Of a stretch of DNA of 64,000 bases, positions 1-9,553 are shown in pieces. The position numbers and the translations under genes were made by a program. The DNA lies in contig JAIOYI010000005.1 of NCBI GenBank assembly GCA_021741205.1, forward strand, positions 1 through 64,000, in the 5' to 3' direction. The DNA comes from Emcibacter sp. Lineage in GTDB: Bacteria > Pseudomonadota > Alphaproteobacteria > Sphingomonadales > Emcibacteraceae. Below the pieces are notes generated by a model, which was not told the DNA's origin, did no database searches, and worked only from the letters and a program-made list of their open reading frames with translations. Numbering within the stretch: the stretch's first letter is position 1; each line of letters begins with the position of its first letter.

Positions 1-135
1 GTTATGCCTGGCGACAATGTGACGGTTAATGTTGAGTTGATCTGTCCGATTGCGATGGATGAAGGACTTCGTTTTGCGATCCGTGAAGGTGGCCGTACTG
101 TGGGCGCCGGCGTCGTTGCAAGCATTATTGAATAA
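1..135 (+). CDS. tuf: Elongation factor Tu, C-terminal fragment
   Basis: The open frame from base 1 ends at TAA 133-135 and gives the last 44 residues of EF-Tu, including the hallmark ending [23 protein letters not shown]-Tu is the GTPase that delivers aminoacyl-tRNA to the ribosome. The gene is cut by the window edge, so the GTPase domain is not visible. It lies 41 nt upstream of rpsJ, the usual tuf-S10 order of proteobacteria. Confidence 0.95.
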   Translation, partial: VMPGDNVTVNVELICPIAMDEGLRFAIREGGRTVGAGVVASIIE

Positions 136-176
136 TAGATTTAGGAGCGCAGGTTGATAAGGCTTGCGTAAAAATT

Positions 177-494
177 ATGTTGGAATCACAAAATATTCGC
201 ATTCGCCTAAAAGCTTTTGATCACCGTATTCTAGATCAGGCTGCAAGTGAAATTGCAAATACAGCTAAAAGGACAGGCGCAAGCATACGCGGCCCTATCC
301 CTATGCCAACACAGATTGAAAAATTCACTGTTTTGCGGTCACCGCATGTGAATAAGAAATCTCGTGAACAGTTCGAAATACGTACATTTAAACGTCTTTT
401 GGATATTGTCGAGCCAACACCGCAAACTGTGGACGCGCTGATGAAGCTCGACCTTGCAGCTGGTGTTGATGTTGAAATTAAATTGCAGGGTTAA
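177..494 (+). CDS. rpsJ: 30S ribosomal protein S10
   Basis: 105 residues, normal length for S10. The N-terminal [16 protein letters not shown] block and the internal RGPIPMPT motif are diagnostic. S10 sits in the 30S head and also partners NusB in antitermination. The ATG at 177 has no strong Shine-Dalgarno directly before it; an AGGAG lies further upstream near 143. First gene of the S10 operon, 4 nt ahead of rplC. Confidence 0.97.
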   Translation: MLESQNIRIRLKAFDHRILDQAASEIANTAKRTGASIRGPIPMPTQIEKFTVLRSPHVNKKSREQFEIRTFKRLLDIVEPTPQTVDALMKLDLAAGVDVEIKLQG

Positions 495-498
495 TAAA

Positions 499-1236
499 AT
501 GCGTGCAGGACTTATTGCTAAAAAAATGGGCATGTCACGTGTTTTTGCGGAAGGCGGAATTCATATTCCCGTTACCGTACTGCATGTTGATAATTGTCAG
601 GTTGTTACCCATAAGACAACCGAGAAAGATGGCTACAATGCGCTTCAGTTGGGCGTGGGTAAAGCCAAGGTAAGCAGAACATCGCAACCAATGCGCGGTC
701 ATTTTGCTAAGGCCAATGTTGAACCAAAGGCGAAAATTGCTGAATTCCGTATTTCAGATGATGCTTTTATTGATGTTGGAGCAGAATTAACGGTCGAGCA
801 TTTTGTTGCAGGTCAGATAGTAGACGTAACCGGTACCTCTAAGGGTAAAGGTTTTGCGGGTGCGATGAAACGTCATAACTTTGGTGGTCTTCGGGCATCA
901 CATGGTGTGTCTGTTTCTCATCGGTCGCATGGTTCTGTCGGACAATGTCAGGATCCAGGTCGTGTGTTCAAAGGTAAGAAAATGGCGGGTCACTATGGTG
1001 ACGAACGTAAAACTATTCTTAACCTTGAAGTTGTCGCAACAGACATGGACGAAGGTTTGATCCTTATTAAAGGTGCAATCCCTGGTTCAAAAAATGGTTG
1101 GGTTCTGATTAATGATGCTGCAAAAAAGGCGGCGCATGCGGATAGACCTTATCCGGGTGCTGTTCGGGTAGCGGCGAGCCAAGAAGCGGCCCCCGTAGAA
1201 GCATCAGCAGAAACTGCTGAAGAGAGTAAGGAATAA
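499..1236 (+). CDS. rplC: 50S ribosomal protein L3
   Basis: 245 residues beginning [16 protein letters not shown] at the ATG at 499. An in-frame ATG 45 nt further upstream lies inside rpsJ and is rejected. The central [17 protein letters not shown] and [19 protein letters not shown] segments are typical of L3, one of the first proteins to assemble on 23S rRNA. The acidic Ala/Glu tail ([12 protein letters not shown]) is an extension common in alphaproteobacteria. Confidence 0.97.
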   Translation: MRAGLIAKKMGMSRVFAEGGIHIPVTVLHVDNCQVVTHKTTEKDGYNALQLGVGKAKVSRTSQPMRGHFAKANVEPKAKIAEFRISDDAFIDVGAELTVEHFVAGQIVDVTGTSKGKGFAGAMKRHNFGGLRASHGVSVSHRSHGSVGQCQDPGRVFKGKKMAGHYGDERKTILNLEVVATDMDEGLILIKGAIPGSKNGWVLINDAAKKAAHADRPYPGAVRVAASQEAAPVEASAETAEESKE

Positions 1237-1239
1237 GCG

Positions 1240-1860
1240 ATGAAAGCCGAAGTAATTACACTTGATGCCAAGCGTGCCGGCGATGTTGATCTGGATGATG
1301 CCATCTATGCATTGCCAGAGCGTGCAGACATTCTTCAGCGTGTTGTGGTATGGCAGCTAGCAAAACGCCGTGCAGGAACGCATAAGGTTCAGACACGGGG
1401 CGAAACAAGCGGTTCAACAAAACGTATTGGTAAGCAAAAGGGCGGCGGTTCAGCGCGTCATGGTTCTGGTAAGGCGGGTCAATTCCGCAGTGGTGGCCGT
1501 GCATTTGGACCTGTTGTTCGTTCTCATGCGATTGATTTACCAAAGAAAATTAGAAGCCTTGGTCTGAAAACAGCCTTGTCTTCGAAATTAGCTAACGGCA
1601 ATCTTATTGTTCTTGAGAATATGGATCTTAAAGATGCCAAGACAAAAGATCTGAAAGCCAAATTGGTTAAATTGGGTCTAAAGAGTGCACTTTTTATTGA
1701 TGGTGCAGAAATTAATAAAAACTTTTTACTTGCTGCTAACAACATTCCTTATGTTGATGTGTTGCCAACGCAGGGCGCAAATGTTTATGACATTTTACGT
1801 GCTGAGAAATTGGTTCTAACGAAAGCGGCAGTCGTAAGTTTGATGGAGAGGCTAAAATGA
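1240..1860 (+). CDS. rplD: 50S ribosomal protein L4
   Basis: 206 residues, the usual L4 length. The basic exit-tunnel loop is visible around residues 45-95 ([31 protein letters not shown]). L4 lines the peptide exit tunnel and in enterobacteria represses the S10 operon; nothing here shows that such control operates. Starts 4 nt after rplC and its stop overlaps the rplW start. Confidence 0.97.
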   Translation: MKAEVITLDAKRAGDVDLDDAIYALPERADILQRVVVWQLAKRRAGTHKVQTRGETSGSTKRIGKQKGGGSARHGSGKAGQFRSGGRAFGPVVRSHAIDLPKKIRSLGLKTALSSKLANGNLIVLENMDLKDAKTKDLKAKLVKLGLKSALFIDGAEINKNFLLAANNIPYVDVLPTQGANVYDILRAEKLVLTKAAVVSLMERLK

Positions 1861-2150
1861 CGGATATCAAACATTATGATACCATCCTTGGCCCTGTGAT
1901 CACGGAAAAAACAACGATGTTGTCTGAGTATAACCAGATCGTCTTTCGGGTACCTTTGGCGGCGACTAAGCCACAAATTAAGGCGGCTGTTGAGGGACTG
2001 TTTGATGTTAAGGTTCAGGATGTCAATACAATCCGTGTCAAAGGAAAAACAAAGCGTTTCAAAGGTGTTAAAGGCCGCAGGAACGATTATAAAAAAGCAA
2101 TGGTTAGACTGGCTGAAGGTCAATCCATTGATGTGACGACGGGAGTATAG
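1857..2150 (+). CDS. rplW: 50S ribosomal protein L23
   Basis: 97 residues, beginning in an ATGA overlap with the rplD stop, which suggests translational coupling. The motif [11 protein letters not shown] and the conserved [15 protein letters not shown] segment identify L23, which sits at the tunnel exit and docks trigger factor and SRP. Confidence 0.96.
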   Translation: MTDIKHYDTILGPVITEKTTMLSEYNQIVFRVPLAATKPQIKAAVEGLFDVKVQDVNTIRVKGKTKRFKGVKGRRNDYKKAMVRLAEGQSIDVTTGV

Positions 2151-2154
2151 GACT

Positions 2155-2991
2155 ATGGCGTTAAAAACATATAATCCAACATCCCCAGGTCAGCGTGGAT
2201 TGGTGCAGGTTGATCGGTCTGACCTTTGGAGCGGAAAACCTGTTAAGGCCTTAACAGAGGGTTTAACAAAATCAGGTGGTCGTAATAATAATGGACGCAT
2301 CACGGCTCGTCGTCGTGGGGGTGGTCATAAACGCACTTACCGTATTGTTGACTTTAAACGGCAAAAATGGGACATGGAAGCAACGGTTCTTCATTTGGAA
2401 TATGATCCGAATAGAACATCTTTTATTGCTTTGATTGAATATACCGATGGTGAGCAATCTTATATTCTTGCCCCACAAAGACTAAGCGTTGGTGACAAAG
2501 TTATTGCTGGCGAAAAGGTTGATGTGAAACCCGGTAATGCAATGCCGCTTTATAGTGTTCCCGTTGGTTCTATCGTCCATAACGTAGAAATGAAACCAAA
2601 GAAGGGTGGTCAAATTGCCCGTTCCGCAGGTGGTTATGTGCAGGTAACAGGACGTGACCGTTCACAAATTCTTATTCGTTTGGCTTCTGGAGAGCAACGC
2701 TATGTTCCTTCGAGCTGTATGGCAACAATTGGTGCTGTATCAAATCCAGATCATAAGAATATTAAACTGGCAAAAGCTGGCCGTAATCGCTGGCTCGGAA
2801 AGCGCCCGTCGGTTCGTGGTGTTGCCATGAACCCGATTGACCATCCACATGGTGGTGGTGAAGGGCGTACTTCTGGTGGTCGTCATCCTGTGACACCTTG
2901 GGGCAAACCTACCAAAGGTAAGCGTACACGCAGTAATAAGTCGACAGATCGTTTTATTGTACGATCACGTCACGAACGTAAGAAGGGCTAG
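2155..2991 (+). CDS. rplB: 50S ribosomal protein L2
   Basis: 278 residues. Motifs seen include [19 protein letters not shown] near residue 40, [19 protein letters not shown] near residue 220 and a basic C-terminal end [10 protein letters not shown]2 is a core 50S protein near the peptidyl-transferase centre. The conserved histidine of the HPHGGGEG motif is present. Second-largest ribosomal protein gene of the cluster, 4 nt after rplW. Confidence 0.97.
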   Translation: MALKTYNPTSPGQRGLVQVDRSDLWSGKPVKALTEGLTKSGGRNNNGRITARRRGGGHKRTYRIVDFKRQKWDMEATVLHLEYDPNRTSFIALIEYTDGEQSYILAPQRLSVGDKVIAGEKVDVKPGNAMPLYSVPVGSIVHNVEMKPKKGGQIARSAGGYVQVTGRDRSQILIRLASGEQRYVPSSCMATIGAVSNPDHKNIKLAKAGRNRWLGKRPSVRGVAMNPIDHPHGGGEGRTSGGRHPVTPWGKPTKGKRTRSNKSTDRFIVRSRHERKKG

Positions 2992-2997
2992 AGACAA

Positions 2998-3276
2998 ATG
3001 GCACGTTCAGTATGGAAGGGTCCGTTCGTCGATCTTCATTTGCTTAAGAAATCAGAAGCAATGACAGATTCCGGCAAAAATACACCGATTAAGACTTGGT
3101 CTCGTCGGTCAACAATTTTACCACAGTTCGTCGGACAAACATTTAATGTTCATAATGGCCATAAATTTATTCCTGTTTATGTAACAGAGGATATGGTTGG
3201 TCATAAGCTTGGTGAATTCGCACCGACCCGTACCTATTATGGTCACGGCGCAGACAAAAAAGCGAAGAAGAGGTAG
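2998..3276 (+). CDS. rpsS: 30S ribosomal protein S19
   Basis: 92 residues with the family signature: N-terminal [11 protein letters not shown] and the [20 protein letters not shown] block. S19 lies in the 30S head and contacts the A-site finger of 23S rRNA. Located in the standard L2-S19-L22 order. Confidence 0.97.
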   Translation: MARSVWKGPFVDLHLLKKSEAMTDSGKNTPIKTWSRRSTILPQFVGQTFNVHNGHKFIPVYVTEDMVGHKLGEFAPTRTYYGHGADKKAKKR

Positions 3277-3281
3277 AAACC

Positions 3282-3662
3282 GTGGGTCAGAAAAAAACAC
3301 CCCGCCGCGTAGCAGACAATGAAGCAATTGCAACATGCAAAATGGTTCGTATCAGCCCTGACAAGTTAAATCTTGTCGCTGGTCTAATTCGTGGCAAGAA
3401 AGTTGAACGCGCCCTTGCGGATCTTACTTTCTCTAAACGCCGTATCGCCGGTGATGTAAAAAGTGTACTTCAATCTGCTATTGCCAATGCGGAAAACAAT
3501 CATGGTCTTGATGTAGATCGTCTTGTGGTTGCAGAGGCAAGCGTAGGCAAGTCACTTGTCATGAAACGTTTTCGCCCACGTGCCCGTGGACGGACAGGCA
3601 AAATTTTGAAACCATTCAGTCAGATACGGATTAAGGTTCGTGAAGTCGAGGAGCTAGCATAA
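3282..3662 (+). CDS. rplV: 50S ribosomal protein L22
   Basis: 126 residues from a GTG start ([12 protein letters not shown]). The conserved beta-hairpin region appears as [15 protein letters not shown] near residue 100. L22 lines the exit tunnel; changes in this hairpin cause macrolide resistance in other bacteria, but none is evident here. Its stop overlaps the rpsC start by one base. Confidence 0.96.
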   Translation: MGQKKTPRRVADNEAIATCKMVRISPDKLNLVAGLIRGKKVERALADLTFSKRRIAGDVKSVLQSAIANAENNHGLDVDRLVVAEASVGKSLVMKRFRPRARGRTGKILKPFSQIRIKVREVEELA

Positions 3663-4411
3663 TGGGTCAAAAAGTTAATCCAATCGGTCTTCGTCTTGGC
3701 ATCAATCGTACTTGGGATAGTCGTTGGTATGCTGGTGGTACTGAATATTCAAAGCTACTTCATGAAGATCTTAAAATTCGTGAGTATCTGATGGAAAAAC
3801 TCAAACCAGCAGCCGTAAGTCGTGTTGTTATTGAGCGTCCCGCTAAAAAGGCTCGTGTGACTATATATTCCGCACGTCCTGGTGTTATTATCGGCAAAAA
3901 AGGTGCGGATATTGAAGAATTGCGCAAAGCTATTGCTTCTATGACTGTTGCGCTTGATGTGAGCTTGAATATTGTTGAAACACGTAAGCCCGAGATTGAT
4001 GCTCAGCTTGTTGCGGATAATGTGGCTCAACAGTTGGAGCGTCGTGTTGCCTTCCGTCGTGCCATGAAACGTGTTATGCAAAGCGCAATGCGCCTTGGGG
4101 CACTTGGTATCAGGATCAACACAGCAGGTCGTCTGGGTGGTGCAGAAATCGCTCGTACCGAATGGTACCGTGAAGGTCGTGTGCCGCTTCATACGCTTCG
4201 TTCTGATATTGATTATGCCGAAAGTAAAGCCAAGACACCTTATGGTATCATTGGTGTAAAGGTATGGATATTCAAGGGCGAGATCATGGAACATGATCCA
4301 ATGGCACGTGATAACCGTATCAATGAACAGCAGAAGAGTTCCGGTGGTAATGCGGGTAGGGATGGTGCTAGACCTTCTCGTCCTGCAAAAGCTCCACGGA
4401 ATGCGAGGTAA
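3662..4411 (+). CDS. rpsC: 30S ribosomal protein S3
   Basis: 249 residues, beginning [20 protein letters not shown]. The KH domain is visible ([16 protein letters not shown] near residue 75), followed by the C-terminal S3 fold ([22 protein letters not shown]). The last 30 residues are a Gly/Pro/Arg-rich tail ([22 protein letters not shown]) of low complexity. S3 shapes the mRNA entry channel. Confidence 0.97.
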   Translation: MGQKVNPIGLRLGINRTWDSRWYAGGTEYSKLLHEDLKIREYLMEKLKPAAVSRVVIERPAKKARVTIYSARPGVIIGKKGADIEELRKAIASMTVALDVSLNIVETRKPEIDAQLVADNVAQQLERRVAFRRAMKRVMQSAMRLGALGIRINTAGRLGGAEIARTEWYREGRVPLHTLRSDIDYAESKAKTPYGIIGVKVWIFKGEIMEHDPMARDNRINEQQKSSGGNAGRDGARPSRPAKAPRNAR

Positions 4412-4416
4412 AAATT

Positions 4417-4833
4417 ATGCTTCAACCGAAGAAAACAAGATTTCGCAAAGCGCATAAAGGCCGCATTAAAGGGGCTGCAAAGGGAGGGACTTCTCTCACT
4501 TTTGGTTCCTGTGGTCTAAAGGCGTTAGAACCAGAAAGAATTACAGCGCGCCAGATTGAAGCGGCTCGTCGTGCCATGACACGTCATATTAAACGTCAAG
4601 GTAAGGTGTGGATCAGAATTTTTCCTGATGTCCCCGTTTCAAAGAAACCAAACGAAGTCCGTATGGGTAAAGGTAAGGGATCTATTGAATATTGGTCATG
4701 CCGCGTAAAACCTGGCCGTATTATGTTCGAGATGGATGGTGTGCCGCTTGATATTGCACGAGAAGCTTTTGAGCGTGCATCTGCAAAATTACCAATCGCA
4801 ACGCGTTTTGTTACGCGTCTTGGCGAAGTATAG
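4417..4833 (+). CDS. rplP: 50S ribosomal protein L16
   Basis: 138 residues, starting [16 protein letters not shown]. Conserved [19 protein letters not shown] and the loop with RMGKGKG that reaches toward the tRNA-binding site are present. The conserved arginine targeted by the YcfD-type hydroxylase in E. coli lies in this region, but no hydroxylase gene is visible in the window. Confidence 0.97.
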   Translation: MLQPKKTRFRKAHKGRIKGAAKGGTSLTFGSCGLKALEPERITARQIEAARRAMTRHIKRQGKVWIRIFPDVPVSKKPNEVRMGKGKGSIEYWSCRVKPGRIMFEMDGVPLDIAREAFERASAKLPIATRFVTRLGEV

Positions 4834-4844
4834 GAGTGTTTGAG

Positions 4845-5048
4845 ATGAAAGCATCAGAACTTAACAATAAGACGGTTGATGAGCTAAATTCCATGCTTCT
4901 TGATTTGAAGAAAGAACAGTTCAATCTGCGGTTTCAAAGGGCAACTGCCCAGCTAGAGAATACCGCACGTGTGCGGTTGGTCCGTCGGGATATTGCCCGC
5001 GTCCGCACAATACTAAATTTATCAGAAAAGGGTGCTAAAAATGCCTAA
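4845..5048 (+). CDS. rpmC: 50S ribosomal protein L29
   Basis: 67 residues from ATG 4845. The AGGAG at 4832-4836 is 8 nt away, so a GTG at 4836 that overlaps this ribosome-binding site is rejected. [18 protein letters not shown] is the typical L29 helical hairpin. The end overlaps the start of rpsQ by 8 nt. Confidence 0.93.
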   Translation: MKASELNNKTVDELNSMLLDLKKEQFNLRFQRATAQLENTARVRLVRRDIARVRTILNLSEKGAKNA

Positions 5049-5274
5049 ACGTATTCTGCAAGGTGAGGTCGTAAGCGATAAAAATGACAAAACTGTTGTC
5101 GTTCTTGTGGAGCGACGCATCAAACATCCATTGCTTCAGAAAGTTGTGCGTCGTACGAAGAAATATCATGCACATGATGAAAACAATGAAAGTAAAGTGG
5201 GCGATACTGTTCGTATCGAAGAATGTCGTCCTATTTCCAAGAATAAAAGTTGGAAAGTCGTCGGAAACGCTTAA
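5041..5274 (+). CDS. rpsQ: 30S ribosomal protein S17
   Basis: 77 residues beginning [21 protein letters not shown], the conserved OB-fold start of S17, and containing [15 protein letters not shown] near the C-terminus. Binds 16S rRNA early in 30S assembly. Overlaps the end of rpmC by 8 nt. A 44-nt AT-rich gap separates it from rplN. Confidence 0.95.
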   Translation: MPKRILQGEVVSDKNDKTVVVLVERRIKHPLLQKVVRRTKKYHAHDENNESKVGDTVRIEECRPISKNKSWKVVGNA

Positions 5275-5318
5275 GTTAGGCGTTTTTAAATGTAATGTAA
5301 TAAAGTTGGAATAAGCCA

Positions 5319-5687
5319 ATGATTCAAATGCAAACCAATCTTGACGTAGCCGATAACTCAGGCGCTCGCCGAGTTCAGTGTATCAAGGTACTCGGTGGCT
5401 CTCATCGTAGAGTAGCCAGCGTCGGCGATATCATTGTCGTGAGTATAAAGGAAGCAATTCCACGCGGCAAAGTGAAAAAAGGTCAGGTGCATCGTGCTGT
5501 TATCGTGCGCACAAAAAAAGATATTCAACGTTCTGATGGAACGGCCATTCGATTTGATGGGAACGCTGCCGTTCTGATCAATAAACAGAATGAGCCCATT
5601 GGTACGCGTATCTTTGGTCCTGTGGTACGTGAACTCCGTGCAGCTAATCACATGAAAATTATCTCTCTTGCACCGGAGGTGCTGTAA
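5319..5687 (+). CDS. rplN: 50S ribosomal protein L14
   Basis: 122 residues, starting [20 protein letters not shown], which is nearly invariant among bacterial L14 proteins. [13 protein letters not shown] near the end is also conserved. L14 binds 23S rRNA at the subunit interface and is the target of the silencing factor RsfS. One base of overlap with rplX. Confidence 0.97.
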   Translation: MIQMQTNLDVADNSGARRVQCIKVLGGSHRRVASVGDIIVVSIKEAIPRGKVKKGQVHRAVIVRTKKDIQRSDGTAIRFDGNAAVLINKQNEPIGTRIFGPVVRELRAANHMKIISLAPEVL

Positions 5688-6007
5688 TGGCTAGCGCAAA
5701 ATTTAAAATTAAAAAGGGCGATGAAGTCATCGTTCTAACCGGCAAGGACAAAGGCAAAAAAGGCGAGATCACAAAGATGATTCCGTCAGAAGAACGTGCC
5801 ATTGTTCAAGGTATCAATTTGGTGAAACGTCATACGCGTCAAACCCAGACTGAAGAAGGCGGTATTAAAACCAAAGAGGCGTCAATTCATATTTCAAATC
5901 TGGCTCTTATTGATCCAAAATCTGGTAAGGCAACCAAAGCAGGTTATAAAATTGATGAAAAAGGCAATAAAGCTCGTGTTTCAAGAGCATCAGGGGAGGT
6001 AATCTAA
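5687..6007 (+). CDS. rplX: 50S ribosomal protein L24
   Basis: 106 residues with a KOW motif near the N-terminus ([19 protein letters not shown]) and the GINLVKRHT block. An assembly-initiator protein that binds the 5' end of 23S rRNA. Start and stop overlap both neighbours by one base. Confidence 0.96.
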   Translation: MASAKFKIKKGDEVIVLTGKDKGKKGEITKMIPSEERAIVQGINLVKRHTRQTQTEEGGIKTKEASIHISNLALIDPKSGKATKAGYKIDEKGNKARVSRASGEVI

Positions 6008-6558
6008 TGGCTGCTTATCGTCCTCGTTTGCGGGAAGTTTACGAAAGTGAAGTTCGTGCCAATTTGCAAAAAGAATTTAATTTTACCAATGTGATGGAGA
6101 TTCCTCGCCTTGATAAAATAGTCATTAATATGGGTGTCGGCGAAGCCGTTGGCGACAGCAAGAAAATCAAAAAAGCTGTTGAAGAAATGACTAAGATTTC
6201 TGGTCAGAAACCCGTTATGGCTATGGCAAAAAAATCCGTTGCGACCTTCAAATTACGTGAAGGAATGGCAATTGGATGTAAGGTTACACTTCGGGGTAAT
6301 CGGATGTATGAATTTTTGGATCGGCTGATTCAAATTGCGTTGCCTCGTGTTCGCGATTTTCGCGGCGTAAAGCCAACCAGTTTTGATGGTCGGGGTAATT
6401 ATGCCCTTGGTCTGAAAGAACAATTGGTGTTTCCTGAGATTGCCTACGATGATGTAGATGATACGCGGGGAATGGATATTATCATTTGTACGACAGCGAA
6501 AACAGACGATGAAGCAAGATCGCTTCTGACTGGTTTTCAGATGCCGTTCCATAAATAA
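6007..6558 (+). CDS. rplE: 50S ribosomal protein L5
   Basis: 183 residues. Diagnostic parts: [36 protein letters not shown] and [18 protein letters not shown]5 binds 5S rRNA in the central protuberance. Full length, with the usual place before S14. Confidence 0.97.
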   Translation: MAAYRPRLREVYESEVRANLQKEFNFTNVMEIPRLDKIVINMGVGEAVGDSKKIKKAVEEMTKISGQKPVMAMAKKSVATFKLREGMAIGCKVTLRGNRMYEFLDRLIQIALPRVRDFRGVKPTSFDGRGNYALGLKEQLVFPEIAYDDVDDTRGMDIIICTTAKTDDEARSLLTGFQMPFHK

Positions 6559-6576
6559 TAGACAGGGAAATTTGAT

Positions 6577-6882
6577 ATGGCTAAAACAAGTTCTATAGAA
6601 AAGAACATGAAACGCGAGCGTATGGTGGTAAAATTTGCTGCAAAACGGGTCGCATTGAAAAAGGCCGCGGTTAATCCAGAACTGTCTTTTGAAGAACAGT
6701 ATATGGCGCGTCTGAAACTGGCGAAATTACCTAGAAACGGTGCGGCAACACGTTTGCGCAATCGTTGTCAGGTAACGGGTCGCCCTCGTGGTTATTATCG
6801 TAAATTTAAAATGTCTCGTATTTCATTCCGTGATTTGGCCTCAACAGGCTATCTTCCCGGTGTTGTGAAATCGAGCTGGTAA
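6577..6882 (+). CDS. rpsN: 30S ribosomal protein S14, zinc-independent form
   Basis: 101 residues. It ends with the conserved [24 protein letters not shown] block. The CxxC pairs of the short zinc-binding S14 type are absent, so this is the long zinc-independent form. The window also encodes Zur and ZnuBC; some bacteria swap S14 paralogues under zinc limitation, but no second copy is seen here. Confidence 0.96.
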   Translation: MAKTSSIEKNMKRERMVVKFAAKRVALKKAAVNPELSFEEQYMARLKLAKLPRNGAATRLRNRCQVTGRPRGYYRKFKMSRISFRDLASTGYLPGVVKSSW

Positions 6883-6895
6883 GGAGGACAGACAG

Positions 6896-7294
6896 ATGTC
6901 GATGAGTGATCCTCTAGCAGATATGCTTACACGAATCCGTAATGGTCAACGTGTTAATAAACAAACTGTTAGTTCGCCTGCGTCTAATATGCGTCAAAGA
7001 GTTCTTGATGTATTGGAACGTGAAGGCTATATCCGTGGTTATAACCGCTTGCAAGATGATAGCGGTAAGCCACAGATCAATATTGAGCTGAAATATCATG
7101 AAGGAAGTCCGGTTATTCGCGAAATTAAACGCGTATCAAAGCCTGGTCTTCGGGTTTATTCTTCCGTTGCAGATTTGCCACGGATTAGAAATGGCCTTGG
7201 TATTTCTATTGTTTCAACCCCGAAAGGTGTTCTTTCCGATTCTGAGGCTCGTGCTCAGAATGTTGGTGGCGAGATCATCTGCACAGTATTCTAA
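6896..7294 (+). CDS. rpsH: 30S ribosomal protein S8
   Basis: 132 residues, beginning [19 protein letters not shown] strong AAGGAGGA at 6881-6888 precedes the ATG at 6896. The C-terminal [23 protein letters not shown] is the S8 signature. S8 binds helix 21 of 16S rRNA and in E. coli represses the spc operon. Confidence 0.97.
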   Translation: MSMSDPLADMLTRIRNGQRVNKQTVSSPASNMRQRVLDVLEREGYIRGYNRLQDDSGKPQINIELKYHEGSPVIREIKRVSKPGLRVYSSVADLPRIRNGLGISIVSTPKGVLSDSEARAQNVGGEIICTVF

Positions 7295-7305
7295 GGATAG
7301 TATCT

Positions 7306-7839
7306 ATGTCTAGAATTGGCAAAAAACCAGTTGCTGTGCCGAAAGGTGTAGAAGCAAATTTAAATGGTAAGGACCTTGTGGTTAAGGGTTCCAAGGGTGA
7401 ATTATCGATGACTTTTGTCGATGATGTTGATGTGAAACTAGAAGATGGCAAAATTACAGTTTTACCTGTTGGTGAAACAAAAAGGGCCCGTTCTATGTGG
7501 GGCATGCAACGTACACTCGCCGATAATTTAATTGAAGGTGTGTCCAATGGTTTTTCCAAGACACTTCAATTGGTTGGTGTTGGGTATCGTGCATCGATAC
7601 AGGGTAATAATGTTCAACTTCAGCTTGGCTATAGTCATGATGTTATTTATCCAATCCCTGAGGGCATCGACATAAAATGCCCAGACCAGACAACGATCAT
7701 TATTTCTGGTATTAATAAACAGAAAGTCGGTCAGGTTGCAGCGGAAATCCGTGAGTGGCGTAAACCAGAGCCTTACAAAGGCAAAGGTGTTAAATATGCT
7801 GGTGAATATATCTTCCGTAAAGAAGGTAAGAAGAAATAA
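7306..7839 (+). CDS. rplF: 50S ribosomal protein L6
   Basis: 177 residues with the paired L6 repeats. The signature [24 protein letters not shown] closes the protein. L6 lies near the sarcin-ricin loop where GTPase factors bind. Standard spc-operon position between S8 and L18. Confidence 0.97.
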   Translation: MSRIGKKPVAVPKGVEANLNGKDLVVKGSKGELSMTFVDDVDVKLEDGKITVLPVGETKRARSMWGMQRTLADNLIEGVSNGFSKTLQLVGVGYRASIQGNNVQLQLGYSHDVIYPIPEGIDIKCPDQTTIIISGINKQKVGQVAAEIREWRKPEPYKGKGVKYAGEYIFRKEGKKK

Positions 7840-7851
7840 TAGGTGGTCGTT

Positions 7852-8214
7852 ATGCTTAGTGGTAAAAAGTTATTCAATCGTCGCCGTCAACGGGTACGTA
7901 CGCATATCCGTAAGGTGGCAATCGGGCGTCTGCGTCTTTCTGTTCATCGCACAAACCAGCATATTTATGCACAGGTTATTGATGATACAAAAGGTGTGAC
8001 GGTCGCAGAAGCTTCCACATTGGATGTTGAATTGCGCAAGGGTCTAAAAATAGGCAGTAACGTGAATGCAGCCGTGGAAGTTGGAAAATTAATTGCAGAC
8101 CGTGCCAAGAGTGCCGGTGTTGATACAGTGGTATTTGATCGGGGTGGATTTATTTTCCACGGTCGTGTCAAAGCATTGGCAGACGCCGCCCGCGAAGCTG
8201 GACTGAATTTCTAA
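7852..8214 (+). CDS. rplR: 50S ribosomal protein L18
   Basis: 120 residues from ATG 7852 ([20 protein letters not shown]). A GTG at 7843 is also in frame, but it falls inside the AGGTGG that best serves as the ribosome-binding site for 7852. The end [16 protein letters not shown] is diagnostic. L18 binds 5S rRNA together with L5. Confidence 0.95.
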   Translation: MLSGKKLFNRRRQRVRTHIRKVAIGRLRLSVHRTNQHIYAQVIDDTKGVTVAEASTLDVELRKGLKIGSNVNAAVEVGKLIADRAKSAGVDTVVFDRGGFIFHGRVKALADAAREAGLNF

Positions 8215-8236
8215 AGGTTTATGAAGGGAATATTAT

Positions 8237-8794
8237 ATGGCACGGTATGAAAAAGATAACCGTCAGCCGGAAAGTGAACTGATCGAGAAATTGGTTCATA
8301 TCAATCGCGTAGCCAAAGTGGTTAAAGGCGGTCGTCGTTTCGGATTTGCAGCCCTTGTAGTGGTTGGTGACGGTAAAGGTAAGGTTGGCTTTGGTAAAGG
8401 TAAGGCACGTGAAGTCCCCGAAGCCATCACAAAGGCAACAGAAGAAGCAAAGAAGAAAATGGTTCGTGTTGCTCTGCGTGAGGGTAGAACATTGCATCAT
8501 GACATCGAAGGTCGCCATGGCGCAGGTAGAGTTGTTATTCGCTCTGCAAAAACGGGTACTGGAATTATTGCCGGTGGTCCAATGCGTGCTGTTTTTGAAG
8601 CATTGGGCGTTCAGGATGTTGTGACAAAATCAGTGGGATCTTCCAACCCATATAACATGATTTATGGCACTTTTGATGCTTTAAAGAAACAATCATCTCC
8701 TCGGACGATTGCGGCTAAGCGGAATAAAAAAGTGAGTGATATTGTCGGCCGCCGTGGTGGACGTGAAGATGTTGTTCAGGAAACTACGGAGTAA
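8237..8794 (+). CDS. rpsE: 30S ribosomal protein S5
   Basis: 185 residues. The N-terminal KH-like domain contains [16 protein letters not shown]-type residues (here [17 protein letters not shown]), and the C-terminal domain includes [19 protein letters not shown]5 lines the mRNA entry channel with S3 and S4 and influences decoding fidelity. Confidence 0.97.
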   Translation: MARYEKDNRQPESELIEKLVHINRVAKVVKGGRRFGFAALVVVGDGKGKVGFGKGKAREVPEAITKATEEAKKKMVRVALREGRTLHHDIEGRHGAGRVVIRSAKTGTGIIAGGPMRAVFEALGVQDVVTKSVGSSNPYNMIYGTFDALKKQSSPRTIAAKRNKKVSDIVGRRGGREDVVQETTE

Positions 8795-8798
8795 TCTC

Positions 8799-8987
8799 AT
8801 GGTCAACAAGAAAACATTAAAGGTAACGCAGACCGGTAGCCCGATCCGCCGTCCGCAAGATCAGGAAGCAACGCTTATTGGTCTTGGTCTAAATAAAATG
8901 CACCGCACTAGAGAGCTGGAAGATACACCAGCTGTTCGTGGCATGATCCGCAAGGTTCGCCACATGGTGAAGGTTGAAGAAGTTTAA
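8799..8987 (+). CDS. rpmD: 50S ribosomal protein L30
   Basis: 62 residues from ATG 8799, four nt after the rpsE stop. [25 protein letters not shown] and [11 protein letters not shown] identify L30. A longer in-frame start inside rpsE is rejected because it would overlap 59 bases. Followed by a hairpin at 8993-9015. Confidence 0.95.
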   Translation: MVNKKTLKVTQTGSPIRRPQDQEATLIGLGLNKMHRTRELEDTPAVRGMIRKVRHMVKVEEV

Positions 8988-8992
8988 TCCCA

Positions 8993-9015
8993 CCCTATAT
9001 CGTTAAAATATAGGG
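8993..9015 (+). other. Hairpin between rpmD and rplO
   Basis: CCCTATAT (8993-9000), a 7-nt loop, then its exact inverse ATATAGGG (9008-9015). No T-run follows, so it is not a typical intrinsic terminator. It lies in the only clear gap between L30 and L15 and could be an RNA processing or attenuation element; this is inference. Confidence 0.5.
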
Positions 9016-9038
9016 AATAGGTTGTAAGGTTAAGAACC

Positions 9039-9524
9039 ATGAAACTTAATGAAATTGCCAATAATCCAGGCGCAACAAAAGTCCGCAAACGTATTGGTCG
9101 TGGTATCGGTTCAGGTACAGGCAAGACTGGCGGACGTGGTGTCAAAGGTCAGAAATCCCGTTCAGGCGTTGCTATCAAAGGCTTTGAAGGCGGACAGATG
9201 CCAATTTATCAGCGTTTGCCTAAACGTGGCTTTAATAATATTTCGCGGAAAATTTTTGTTCCAGTTAATCTTGGACGGTTGCAAGAAGCAATTGATGCCA
9301 AGAAAATTGATGCCACAAAAACCATTACTATTGACGTATTGAAAGATTCGGGCTTAGTTAATGGCGTCAAGGACGGTGTGCGTCTCTTAGCGAACGGCGT
9401 ATTAAAATCAAAAGTAATGATTGAAGTTTCCGGTGCCTCTGCTACGGCTATTGCGGCTGTGGAAAAGGCGGGCGGAAATGTCACGATCCTGATTAAGGCT
9501 GATGCATCCGATGCATCCGAATAA
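9039..9524 (+). CDS. rplO: 50S ribosomal protein L15
   Basis: 161 residues with the Gly-rich N-terminal arm ([22 protein letters not shown]) and the [17 protein letters not shown] block. L15 is a late-assembly 50S protein. It directly precedes secY, as in most bacteria. Confidence 0.97.
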   Translation: MKLNEIANNPGATKVRKRIGRGIGSGTGKTGGRGVKGQKSRSGVAIKGFEGGQMPIYQRLPKRGFNNISRKIFVPVNLGRLQEAIDAKKIDATKTITIDVLKDSGLVNGVKDGVRLLANGVLKSKVMIEVSGASATAIAAVEKAGGNVTILIKADASDASE

Positions 9525-9553
9525 TAGAATAATAGCAGCAGGGATATAACTAG

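Noticed and set aside
3755-4294. Long open frame (179 codons) antisense to rpsC
   Set aside because: The plus-strand frame is a certain S3 gene. The antisense product has no recognisable motif and an odd Asn/Thr/His-rich composition.
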